28,975 bases of DNA, taken from CAUZJO01 sp963580245 (GTDB lineage: Bacteria; Sumerlaeota; Sumerlaeia; MVZB01). Numbering within the stretch: the stretch's first letter is position 1; the number at the start of each line of letters is the position of its first letter. A program made the position numbers and the translations under genes. Location of the stretch: assembly GCA_963580245.1 (NCBI GenBank), contig CAUZJO010000055.1, positions 1 to 28,975 on the forward strand, written 5' to 3'. The notes below the pieces were generated by a model. It did no database searches. It saw only the letters and a list, made by a program, of their open reading frames with translations, and was not told the DNA's origin. Of this stretch, positions 8,369-15,560 are shown piece after piece.

Positions 8369-8899
8369 GACTTTTATGCAAAAAAAATGCCCGGTGCCCC
8401 GTTGTTCGGATGGTTCGCTCTTCCCACGTTTCGGACCGGTCTTGCTAGGACATCGAGCGATTGGCGTGCCAATCGGCGCGGATGAGTTCTCCCTCGCCCC
8501 CGAGCACAGGCAAAAACGGGGGGCGCCTGAAAGGTCGCGGCACGTCGCGGACCGGCGTTTAAGCCACAAATCATTGGCCCTGGCGGGTAGCGCGTTGCGT
8601 GGCCGGCCTCGGTCATGTCGCATGTCGCTGAGGGTCCTCCGCTGCTTTCATGCCTGGTCGGGAAATGACGGTGGCGTATCATTCAGCTGGCGAATCCTAC
8701 CATGTGTAGGAAGCACGACCGTGGGCCGGTCCGTTTTCGGGAACGGATTGAGAGCCGGCCTGATTGGGCGGGTGACCGGGAATCTCCTTGGTCGGCCGGG
8801 CCGATTAAATGCTTGCGGGCCATTGCGGGCTTTGGAAAAGTTGGTGCACCCGCCTCGACCGGCGCGGGTTTGACCATCTTTCCCCTCGCTGGACCGCCC
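8369..8899. other. Upstream region of the argH-like gene
   Basis: An open frame runs from 8702 into the lyase gene, but its first 66 codons show no lyase homology, so the gene start is placed at 8900. No RNA gene, repeat or convincing plus-strand promoter was found. There is an A-run at 8381-8387. Confidence 0.35.
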
Positions 8900-10405
8900 A
8901 TGGCCGATCCCTCAACCCGACCCATCTGGTCCAAGCGGACGTCCACGGCGGCAAGTCCCTCTCAGCGAGTGCTCGAGTACTGCTCGGCTCGCGACGTCGC
9001 CGCTCGCCCCGCCGCCGACGCCAGACTCATCGAAGCGGACCTGTGGACCAACCGGGCCCATTGCTTGATGCTCGCGCGCCGGGGCATCATCCAACCCGGG
9101 GCGGGACGAGCCATCCTGCGCGGCCTGGACCAGCTCGAACGGGCCTGGCGCCGGGGGAGCTTCCAGTTGGATCCGGCCCTCGAGGACGTCCATATCAATG
9201 TTGAGCGGTTCGTGGCGACCACCGTCGGCGAGAAGGCGGCCGCGGTGATGCATACCGCCCGCAGCCGCAACGATCAATCGGCCACCGATGTTCGCCTCTG
9301 GCTGCGCGAGCAACTCCTGGGACGCGTCGATGCCCTGGTCGGGCTCATCGCCGCGTTGTCGCGACTGGCCGCCCGCCACGCCGCGACGGTCTGTTCGGGC
9401 TGGACGCACGGTCAGCCCGCCATGCCGAGCACGCTGGGCCATTGGGCCGCCGCGCACGGATGGGCGCTCGCGCGCGACGCGGAGGCCGCGCGCGCCGTCT
9501 GGCCGGCGCTCAACCGCTGCCCGCTGGGTGCCGCTGCCGCGTTCGGCACCTCCTGGCCGATCGACCGGGAGGCCACCGCCCGGCTGATGGGCTTCGACGG
9601 GCCTCAAATCAATAGCCTGGATTGCATCTCGACCCGCTGGGAGGTCGAAGCGCGCGCGGGTCAGGCCCTGTCCTTGATGATGACGCATCTCTCCAGTCTG
9701 GCCCAGGACCTCATCTTTCTCTCCACGCCCCCTCGCGCCGGCCTGCGCCTGAGCGACGCTCACGTCAGCGGCAGCTCGATCATGCCCAACAAACGCAATC
9801 CGGACTTCGCCGAGGTCACCCGCGCCCGCGCCCTGGCCGTCCATGGGCTGGCCGCGAATCTGGCGGGCGTCGGACGGGGGCTGCTGAGCGGTTACAATCG
9901 AGACACGCAGTGGTCGAAATACTGGATCCTGGACCTGATGGACGAAGTCGGGCAGGCACCGGAGGTGTTTGCCGAAGTCCTGGAGGGCCTCGGCGTCGAC
10001 AAAGCACTGCTGCGTCGGATGGCGAGCGAAGGCTTCAGCCTGGCCGCCGACCTGGCCGACCACCTGGCCAGGACACGGGACATCCCTTTTCGCCGGGCCT
10101 ATCACCTGGTCGCCGAAGCCGTGGCCGAGGACGAGGCCGAAGGGTGGATCGTCCTGGATACGATCAACGGCCTGCTGCGGCGCGAGAAGATTCGGGGCAC
10201 CATGACCCCCGAGGAACTGGCTGACGCCTCCAGGCCCGAGGAAGCCCTCAAAGCCCGCCAAAGCCAGGGTGGACCCTCACCCGGCCAGGTCAAGGAACAG
10301 GCCCGGGCCCTCGCCGCCTCCGCGCGCGAGACCCGGCACTGGGCCACCGCGTTGCGCCGACGCATCGAAACCGCCCGACTCAAGACCTGGCGGACCCGGC
10401 TTTAG
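8900..10405 (+). CDS. argH: Argininosuccinate lyase (or close paralogue)
   Basis: 501 aa from ATG 8900, chosen because homology starts just after it; there is no strong ribosome-binding site, and upstream in-frame starts exist. The fumarase/aspartase fold is shown by EDVHINVE (~95-102), HTARSRNDQ (~118-126), the TH of the THxQ catalytic region (169-170), CPLGAAAAFGTSWPIDRE (~207-224), NSLD and the mobile-loop signature GSSIMPNKRNPD (291-302), where the catalytic Ser lies. ArgH splits argininosuccinate into arginine and fumarate in the cytoplasm. CPLG...PIDRE and HTxRSRNDQ are ArgH-type rather than fumarase-type. Differences from textbook ArgH are PNKRNPD for PQKKNPD, THGQ for THLQ, and GYNRDTQW in the later loop, so a diverged paralogue with another substrate is possible. 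No argG or other arginine gene is adjacent. It converges with the LysM gene, 36 bases apart. Confidence 0.82.
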   Translation: MADPSTRPIWSKRTSTAASPSQRVLEYCSARDVAARPAADARLIEADLWTNRAHCLMLARRGIIQPGAGRAILRGLDQLERAWRRGSFQLDPALEDVHINVERFVATTVGEKAAAVMHTARSRNDQSATDVRLWLREQLLGRVDALVGLIAALSRLAARHAATVCSGWTHGQPAMPSTLGHWAAAHGWALARDAEAARAVWPALNRCPLGAAAAFGTSWPIDREATARLMGFDGPQINSLDCISTRWEVEARAGQALSLMMTHLSSLAQDLIFLSTPPRAGLRLSDAHVSGSSIMPNKRNPDFAEVTRARALAVHGLAANLAGVGRGLLSGYNRDTQWSKYWILDLMDEVGQAPEVFAEVLEGLGVDKALLRRMASEGFSLAADLADHLARTRDIPFRRAYHLVAEAVAEDEAEGWIVLDTINGLLRREKIRGTMTPEELADASRPEEALKARQSQGGPSPGQVKEQARALAASARETRHWATALRRRIETARLKTWRTRL

Positions 10406-10441
10406 ACGCGCAGCCTCCGTTCACCTCGGTGAAACCAGACG

Positions 10442-11179
10442 TCAGTTCATCGCCCTGGGCACGTAGATGCGCTGGCCGGCGATCACGCGCGCTTGCGCGG
10501 GCAAGCGGTTGGCTGAGCGCAGCATGGAGGGGTCAACGCTGTAGCTGGCCGCGATCGTATCGATGGTCTGGCCGTTCTTGACGTCATGATACAGGCCCGA
10601 AGGCAGCCGCGGTTGGTTCCTGATCGCGCGCGTGACCGCTTGCCCGCCCATCGGATTGGCGGGTCGAGGCGGGTTGGTCTTCGCCTCGGACTTGCCGGCC
10701 TCATTCTTCTTGCCCACGACCATCAGCCGCGCGGCCTGCTTGCCGGAGGAATTAGCCTTGGCCGCGCTGGCCGGCCCAGCCGACCCGGGGGAAGGGGCCT
10801 GGACGGCCGCGACGGTCACCTGCATTTTCGTGGCGGCTTGGCCCTCGAAGTAGGCTTGAATGGCACTCAGGGTCTTTTGAGACGCGGCCTGGGCCTTCTC
10901 CAGGCGAATCAGACGCTGCTGGAGTGCCTGAGAGGCATTGCCGCCCCCTCCCGCGCCGCCCGTCTTGATCCGGACCACCTGTTTGGAGACCTGCTGGAAC
11001 TGGGTGTCGAGCATCGAGAGCTGGCGATTGAGGACTTTGAGTTCTTCATGGAGCCGGTCGGCGCGGCCGACCTGTTCCTGGAAGGCGATATTCTTCTCGA
11101 TGCTCTGGCTACAGCCCGCCGCCAGAAGCGTGGCGAGAATGAATAATGTATAGAGAGACCGAGGCATAAGGGCATTCAT
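10442..11179 (-). CDS. Lipoprotein with coiled coil and C-terminal LysM domain
   Basis: 245 aa from ATG 11179, with a strong AGGAGGTT ribosome site at 11187-11194. The signal ends in lipobox LLAAGC (Cys23). Residues ~28-72 and ~84-110 are heptad-rich helices typical of coiled coils, separated by a Gly-rich linker. Residues ~115-195 are a low-complexity Ala/Pro/Lys linker. Residues ~197-240 form a LysM domain (VKNGQTIDTIAASYSVD ... GQRIYVP) that binds peptidoglycan or related glycans. It is probably anchored in the outer membrane by lipid while its end grips the cell wall. The layout resembles envelope-tethering proteins; no enzymatic domain is present. It is transcribed toward argH. Confidence 0.8.
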   Translation of the reverse strand: MNALMPRSLYTLFILATLLAAGCSQSIEKNIAFQEQVGRADRLHEELKVLNRQLSMLDTQFQQVSKQVVRIKTGGAGGGGNASQALQQRLIRLEKAQAASQKTLSAIQAYFEGQAATKMQVTVAAVQAPSPGSAGPASAAKANSSGKQAARLMVVGKKNEAGKSEAKTNPPRPANPMGGQAVTRAIRNQPRLPSGLYHDVKNGQTIDTIAASYSVDPSMLRSANRLPAQARVIAGQRIYVPRAMN

Positions 11180-11538
11180 CAGCGGGAACCTCCTACGGGT
11201 AAATTCGAGCGTTGGATAACGTGCGCGGGTACTGGGACGCGAGGCGACGCCTTGGGAAATGATGATTTGGGGGGGATTCAGCTTTCTGGGCTGAACAGAG
11301 TGGACTCTCCTTTATCGCGGGTCGGGCGCATCCGGGGCGGATCCTTCACCTGAACGCGACAAAAGTCAAATGAAATCAATCACATAGAATAAAAAGGTTA
11401 CATCCCTTCCCGATTCTGTTACATTCAACCGTAAGGTACGACATGGGGTTGGCGTCTATCCTAACGGTGATTGACTGCGGGCGTCCTCGCAACCGATTCG
11501 GACCCTGCATCCAAGAAGAAAGGCGGAGGTACGGGAAA
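11180..11538. other. Divergent intergenic region
   Basis: About 360 bases separate two divergent genes and should contain both promoters. An AT-rich patch with TAGAAT lies near 11387, but no good -35 box accompanies it. The open frame running from 11443 into the thioredoxin-like gene lacks coding character before 11539. No structured RNA was recognised. Confidence 0.35.
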
Positions 11539-12468
11539 ATGTTGAAAAGATATTGGATCGCCCTGGTGGCCCTCGCGGGGTTCGTTCTGGCCTCCGGGCG
11601 CGGCGAGGCATTGGGGCTCGGCGACGTGGCGCCCGCCCTGGAGATCGGCGAGTTCGTCAAGGGCGCGCCCGTTGATCTCAGCCAGGGCAAAGGGAGTAAT
11701 ATCTACGTGCTCGAGTTCTGGGCAACTTGGTGCGGGCCCTGTCGCACCAGCATCCCGCACCTCAGCGCGATGCAGGCCAAATACAAGGACAAGGGGGTCG
11801 TGGTCGTCGGTATCAGCGACGAGGACGCCGAGCGCGTCCGGCCATACGTCGAGGACATGGGCGAATCAATGGAATACACCATCGCCGTCGACAAGAACAG
11901 TGCCACCTCGCGGTCTTACATGGGCGGCTTCGGCGTCAACGGCATCCCCCACGCGTTTGTCATCGACAAGGGGGGCAGGATCGTTTGGAGCGGCCATCCG
12001 ATGAGCGGACTGGAGCAGATCGTTGATCAATTGATCGCCGGCAAGATCGACGCCCAGTCGATCCAACGCGCCGAGAAGGCGCGCGCGCTGGGGGGCGTTT
12101 ATTTCTATCTGATCATCGAACTGGGCGAGCAGGAACTGGCCGAGAAGGTGGGCGACCGCATTCTGGAATGCGTGGAAGATAATGCGCAGCTGGCGTCCGA
12201 GATCGCCACGACCATCTTGAGCGAACCCCAGCTCAAGGAGAAAACGATCGCGATGGCCGTGCGCACCGCCCGCGCGGCGATCCAGGCCAGCGGCGGCGCC
12301 GATGTCGAGATTCTGAGCATCTACGCTCAGGCACTCTATGAAAGCGGCGATCGCCAGCAGGCCATTGACCACCAAAAGCGAGCGGTGGCCCTGGCCGAAG
12401 ACGTCGGGCTCAAGGAGCAGCTGCAAGCCACGCTGGCTCAATACGAGAACGGCGACGACCCGAATTAA
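11539..12468 (+). CDS. Exported TlpA/ResA-like thioredoxin-fold protein with helical-repeat C terminus
   Basis: 309 aa from ATG 11539. GGAGG at 11525-11529 with 9-base spacing fixes this start rather than the upstream GTG/ATG of the longer open frame. Residues ~5-24 are a signal peptide. Residues ~25-165 are a TlpA-type thioredoxin domain with the redox motif WCGPC (Cys65, Cys68), the cis-Pro region GIPHAFVID and the GRIVWSG strand. The C-terminal ~140 residues are helical and end in a TPR-like pair (IYAQALYESGDRQQAIDHQKRAVAL). Such proteins reduce disulfides in the periplasm, for example during cytochrome c maturation; here the helical tail may recruit a partner. No cytochrome biogenesis genes are adjacent, so the substrate is unknown. 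Confidence 0.85.
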   Translation: MLKRYWIALVALAGFVLASGRGEALGLGDVAPALEIGEFVKGAPVDLSQGKGSNIYVLEFWATWCGPCRTSIPHLSAMQAKYKDKGVVVVGISDEDAERVRPYVEDMGESMEYTIAVDKNSATSRSYMGGFGVNGIPHAFVIDKGGRIVWSGHPMSGLEQIVDQLIAGKIDAQSIQRAEKARALGGVYFYLIIELGEQELAEKVGDRILECVEDNAQLASEIATTILSEPQLKEKTIAMAVRTARAAIQASGGADVEILSIYAQALYESGDRQQAIDHQKRAVALAEDVGLKEQLQATLAQYENGDDPN

Positions 12469-12612
12469 CCCGAAAGCGAATCCCCGCCTTTCCCCCGTCC
12501 GTTAAGCGTTCGCGTCTCCGAACCGCAGGCTGCCACAGAGACAAAGGAAACCGGGGCATTCTGAGTTCGCGCAATGACCCCCAAATCGCCTGATTCGTTT
12601 GGGTATAGTGCA

Positions 12613-12656
12613 TGGAGCGCCTGACGGGAATCGAACCCGTATCATCGGATTGGAAG
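12613..12656 (-). pseudogene. 3' fragment of tRNA-Gly(UCC), probable displaced attachment site
   Basis: On the minus strand the sequence from the anticodon loop (CTTCCAA) through the variable loop, the T arm (ACGGG-TTCGATT-CCCGT), the acceptor strand CAGGCGC and encoded TCCA is a perfect tRNA 3' half. The 5' half is absent: no GCGCCTG acceptor strand occurs upstream, and the base pairing of the anticodon stem is lost immediately before the loop. It therefore cannot be a working tRNA. A 3' tRNA fragment ~110 bases from the end of a tyrosine recombinase gene is the classic trace left when an integrative element enters a tRNA gene. The intact copy would be expected at higher coordinates, outside the window. 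Confidence 0.8.
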
Positions 12657-13014
12657 TTCGGTGTAACGCGTTTGCCAAATCCAATACAATCAATGTCCTA
12701 CGAATCGTCAATCTGGCCGGTTGCCAGGATTTTACCAGCATCCGGGTTGAAGATTCGGTCCCTTCATCGATCCATCAGGCTTGAAACCGCTCGAAGCTCG
12801 GCCAAATCGATCCGTCGATAGTGATCACCCAGGACATCGCCGCTCGAATGGCCCAAGTATGCCTTGAGCAGCCAATCGGGGGAGCCTCCCGAGCTCGCCA
12901 TCGTCACGAAGGATGCCCGTAGCTTTCTGGCGGGGATTTGAGATAGTATAATACTCCTCGAATTTCGGACAGGTGAATAAGGTGGATTGGCCGACGGGAG
13001 AAGGAGGCGAAGCC

Positions 13015-13290
13015 ATGGGGATCAAGCGGCGGCGAATGACGCGGGAGTTCAAGGCACGGGTGGCGATCGAAGCGTTGCGCGGCGAGCGGACGCTGAACAA
13101 GCTGGCGGGACGCTACGAGTTGCATCCAAACCAGATCGGACAATGGGAAAAGCAGCTCATCGAGCGCGCGGCGGGCGCATTCGCCGGCGGGCGGACCGTT
13201 CGCGGGTCCGAGGACCGGACCGCCCAATTGTTTCAGGAGATCGGTCGCCTGCAGTTCGAGTTGGAGTGGTTAAAAAAAGCTCGGCGTTGA
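13015..13290 (+). CDS. IS3-family OrfA, helix-turn-helix protein
   Basis: 91 aa from ATG 13015, with AAGGAGG at 13001-13007. MTREFKARVAIEALRGERTL and KLAGRYELHPNQIGQWEKQ are the HTH_Tnp_1-type DNA-binding domain of IS3 OrfA. The C terminus QEIGRLQFELEWLKK is the short leucine-zipper segment that continues into OrfB after frameshifting. It normally binds the IS ends and can repress transposition. The frame is intact; its partner OrfB is broken, so it cannot mobilise this copy alone. Confidence 0.88.
   Translation: MGIKRRRMTREFKARVAIEALRGERTLNKLAGRYELHPNQIGQWEKQLIERAAGAFAGGRTVRGSEDRTAQLFQEIGRLQFELEWLKKARR
13272..13278 (+). promoter_or_regulatory. A7 slippery site for -1 frameshifting between OrfA and OrfB
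   Basis: Seven consecutive A follow GGTT at the end of orfA. OrfB reads in the -1 frame from here (KKSSALTADEKRAW), so slippage would produce the OrfAB transposase, the usual arrangement in IS3 elements. No downstream pseudoknot was modelled. Confidence 0.65.
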
Positions 13291-13681
13291 CGGCCGATGA
13301 GAAGCGGGCGTGGATCGATCGGGGAGCGGACGCCCCGAGCGTTGCGCGCCAGTGCGAGTTGCTCGGGCTGGCGCGGTCGAGCTATTACTACGCGGCGCGC
13401 CCGCAGAGCGAATGGAATGTTCGGTTGCTGAGCATGATCGACGAGCAAACCACACCGACGCCGTTTTACGGGGTGGCACGCGTGACTTACTGGCTGCGGC
13501 GTCAGGACCAGATCATCGGCCCCAAGCGTGTCAGGCGGTTGATGCGGACGATGGGGCTGGAGGCGATTTATCCCAAACCGCGGCTCTCGCTGGGCGGGCC
13601 CCAAGCGGTCAAATATCCGTATTTGCTCAAGGGCTTGAAGGTTGCGCGGCCCAACCAGGTTTGGCTCGCCGACATCACTTA

Positions 13682-13868
13682 GGATGCATGAAAAACCTAA
13701 CAACCATCTTTTGATTTGTTATCACGAAGGCCATGAACAGCGATGAGCAGCTCATTCAACGATTCGCCGGTGTCTGGCCTCATTTTGCCGCGGGGCACGA
13801 GCTAATGGAATTGTACGATTCATCCGGGTAACAAACACAAGGTGCAAATGTTATTTATTTACGGTGCC
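13682..13868. mobile_element. ~187-bp insertion inside orfB, possible MITE-like element
   Basis: Foreign DNA separates two halves of the transposase that otherwise join exactly. TTA occurs on both sides (13679-13681 and 13869-13871), consistent with a 3-bp target duplication. The insert is much more AT-rich than the IS around it. Its ends (GGATGC ... GGTGCC) are at most weakly inverted, so a terminal repeat is not convincing. It contains a near-perfect palindrome, ATGAGC-A-GCTCAT (13750-13762), and one very short open frame. I do not recognise its family. Confidence 0.55.
13733..13831 (+). CDS. Possible 32-aa open frame inside the small insertion
   Basis: ATG 13733 to TAA 13831, with GAAGG five bases upstream. 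The product begins MNSDEQLIQRFAGVWPHF and has no signal, membrane segment or motif known to me. It fills just over half the insert. Short size means chance cannot be excluded. Confidence 0.2.
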   Translation: MNSDEQLIQRFAGVWPHFAAGHELMELYDSSG

Positions 13869-14791
13869 TTACATCCGCATACGGGGAGGCTTCATGTTTC
13901 TGATGGCGGGGAGGGACTGGTTCAGCCGGTATGTTCTGGCGTGGCGGACTTCGCTCTGGCTCGATGCGGCTTTGTGCATCGCGGCCTTGGAAGAGGCGTT
14001 GGACCGGGGGCGGCCGGAGATCTTCAACACCGATCAGGGCGCGCAGTTCAGCAGTGCCGCCTGGACCGATCGACTGCGCGACGCCCAGGCGCAAATCAGC
14101 ATGGACGGACGGGGCCGATGCTTCGATAATATCTTTATCGAGCGGCTGTGGCGCAGCGTGAAATACGAAAAGGTCTATCTGAAAGATTACGCCGACCGTC
14201 GGCGCGGCGATCACGGCCGCCGAAATTACTTCGAGTTCACCAACACCGAACGGCCCCATCAGGCGCTCGGCTACCGGACCGCGCGCGAGGTCCACGAAGC
14301 AACCGCAAGCCGGCAATGGCTCCGGTCAAACAGGGAGAAGAGCTTATGAAGCAAGAAGAGGCCGGAGCGTTCCCCGCTCGGGGTTTTCGAGTTGGTATCG
14401 GTAGGGATCAACGGGTGAAAAATAAAAAAGACGATCCACCTTATTCAACCCCATTTTATGTCTAGACTTTGGGGAGTAGCTCATAGACGAGGTATCCCAA
14501 GCTCACGCGCCGCCCGCCTCAAGGCTTGCGCCCATCGCTGACTTAATCCGTTCAGCGTCCAGAGGGCGCCTGCTTGCGTGGTGAATAGTTCCCCGCTTGC
14601 GGGCTTGATCTTCTGTGTGGTTATTGTGCTTCGGAGTACACCCATCACATCGTCGCACACGGGAATCACCCGATAAGAATTCCGGGTCTTCGGCTTGTGT
14701 CGACCCGTATCGGTCCCCTGGACCGTTCGCCGCTCGAATTCCACGTCTTGGAACCTGAGTGCCGCCGGTGCCTTAAAAAAGGGGCCGGCGC

Positions 14792-15292
14792 GCAAGAAGC
14801 CTGACAAAACAGGCCTTGGGATGCTCGCGCGGCGGTTTTTCAACGAAGATCCATGTCTTATGCGAGGGGGCGGGCCTGCCGATCGCCGGGCTGGTCACGC
14901 CGGGACAAGCGCACGAAGCCACCATGCTCGGCCCGCTGTTGTCGGCCGTGTCGATCGGCGACAGACCGGGCGCGCCGCGGCGGCGTTTCGAAACGGTCTG
15001 TGGCGACAAGGGATACGACGGCGCGGCGCAACGCTCAACCATCCGCGAGCACGGCTCCACGCCCTTGATCCCCCATCGCAAACGACCCGACGGCTCGTAT
15101 CCCGAGCAGGCCGAGGGCTTTGACAAGGAGCGGTACAAGAGACGCAACGTCGTGGAACGCTTGATCGGCAAACTCAAGGAGTAGCGCCGCGTCGCCACGC
15201 GATACGACAAACTGGCGGAGACTTTTCGCTGCTTCGTGCTCATCGGATTCATCCGGATTTGGGCCAAAAAACTATTATCGGACAGAGCCTAA
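14792..15292 (+). pseudogene. IS5-family transposase remnant with truncated 5' end and internal stop
   Basis: Homology starts abruptly around 14792 (KQALGCSRGGFSTKIHVL) and continues through LVTPGQAHEATML and VCGDKGYDG, which holds the middle catalytic Asp, to RRNVVERLIGKLKE, which holds the Glu. A TAG at 15182-15184 then interrupts; the same frame continues as RRVATRYDKLAETFRCFVL to TAA 15292, which is the normal C terminus of this family. The TAG replaces what is usually a Tyr or similar codon (KEYRRVATRYDK pattern). GGACAGAGCC (15280-15289) at the tail is probably the right terminal repeat. The N-terminal half and left end were lost at the junction with the integrase. Confidence 0.85.
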
Positions 15293-15560
15293 AACGTGGG
15301 GAGATCGGTGCCCGAATCGACGCGGGACAAACCCGTGGTCTGGACGCCACATGCATTGACGGGTGCCGAACCACGCGTTTCTAATATCATACTAGAACAT
15401 AATTTATAAATGAAGATTTAAAATATTAATACTTACTGATACAATTTTAGAAGTTGTGCTTTTCGATTATACTGGCGCAAGTAAAAAAGCGAGGGCAAAG
15501 CGCGTGGCTGGCGGGCCTTCCAACAACTTGCTGCATCCGACACCGTTCCCGGCGGTCGCC
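15293..15560. other. Gene-free stretch with an AT-rich island
   Basis: About 270 bases between the transposase remnant and accD. Bases 15378-15480 are markedly AT-rich, in sharp contrast to the GC-rich surroundings. No convincing gene, hairpin terminator for accD or RNA was found. The part nearest accD reads as a PSNNLLHPTP-like phrase in one frame, often seen in spurious translations of repeated DNA. Confidence 0.4.

Larger units (their letters stand above)
13272..14349 (+). pseudogene. IS3-family OrfB transposase (DDE), interrupted by a small insertion
   Basis: The first part (-1 frame from the A7 run to 13679) carries the HTH_21-like region (CELLGLARSSYYY, FYGVARVTYWLRR) and reaches the first catalytic Asp in NQVWLADIT. 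A TAG at 13680-13682 stops it. The second part resumes at 13870 as YIRIRGGFMFLMAGRDWFSR and contains the second Asp (NTDQGAQFSS) and the Glu region (FIERLWRSVKYE), ending at TGA 14349. Joining ACT (13677-13679) to TAC (13870) recreates the rve core ADIT-YIRIRGG. The interruption sits right after the first catalytic residue, so no active enzyme can form. The second part has an open frame of its own from GTG 13864 but no ribosome site. Confidence 0.88.
12947..14483 (+). mobile_element. IS3-family insertion sequence with 3-bp target duplication
   Basis: The ends are imperfect inverted repeats. Both contain TACTCC (12952-12957, complement at 14473-14478) followed by related bases, and the 14-bp TGAATAAGGTGGAT (12974-12987) is repeated inverted at 14434-14447. 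TAG flanks both sides (12944-12946 and 14484-14486), fitting the 3-bp duplications made by many IS3 elements. Inside lie orfA, an A7 slippage site and orfB. The present length of 1537 bp includes a ~187-bp secondary insertion, so the native element was about 1.35 kb. Exact outer ends are inferred from the target duplication and the restored integrase frame. Confidence 0.8.
12764..14775 (-). pseudogene. Tyrosine recombinase (integrase), split by an IS3-family element and 5'-truncated
   Basis: Two segments of one gene on the minus strand. The upstream part (about 14775-14484) encodes ALRFQDVEFERRTV ... RNSYRVIPV ... RRAARELGIPRL. The downstream part (12943-12764) encodes SQIPARKLRASFVT ... YLGHSSGDVLGDHYRRID and ends in TGA. 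Removing the IS and one copy of the 3-bp duplication TAG joins them in frame as GIPRL-SQIPARKLR. The kept catalytic features are the RKLR box, LGH and the tyrosine nucleophile in HYRR. The N-terminal half, including the first catalytic Arg, is lost at a junction with the transposase remnant at about 14776-14792. It would have driven site-specific integration, probably at the nearby tRNA-Gly. As it stands it is dead. Confidence 0.88.

Noticed and set aside
8912..10261. 449-aa open frame opposite the argH-like gene
   Set aside because: It mirrors the codon pattern of a GC-rich gene on the other strand and shows no domain or ribosome site.
12612..12821. Plus-strand open frame beginning MERLTGIEPVSSDW
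   Set aside because: This is the antisense translation of the tRNA-Gly fragment, a well-known spurious protein, not a gene.
15515..15560. Integron attC-like sequence encoding an NNLLHPTP phrase near accD
   Set aside because: I could not find paired R'/R'' core sites or a stable attC fold, so the resemblance is only at the phrase level.
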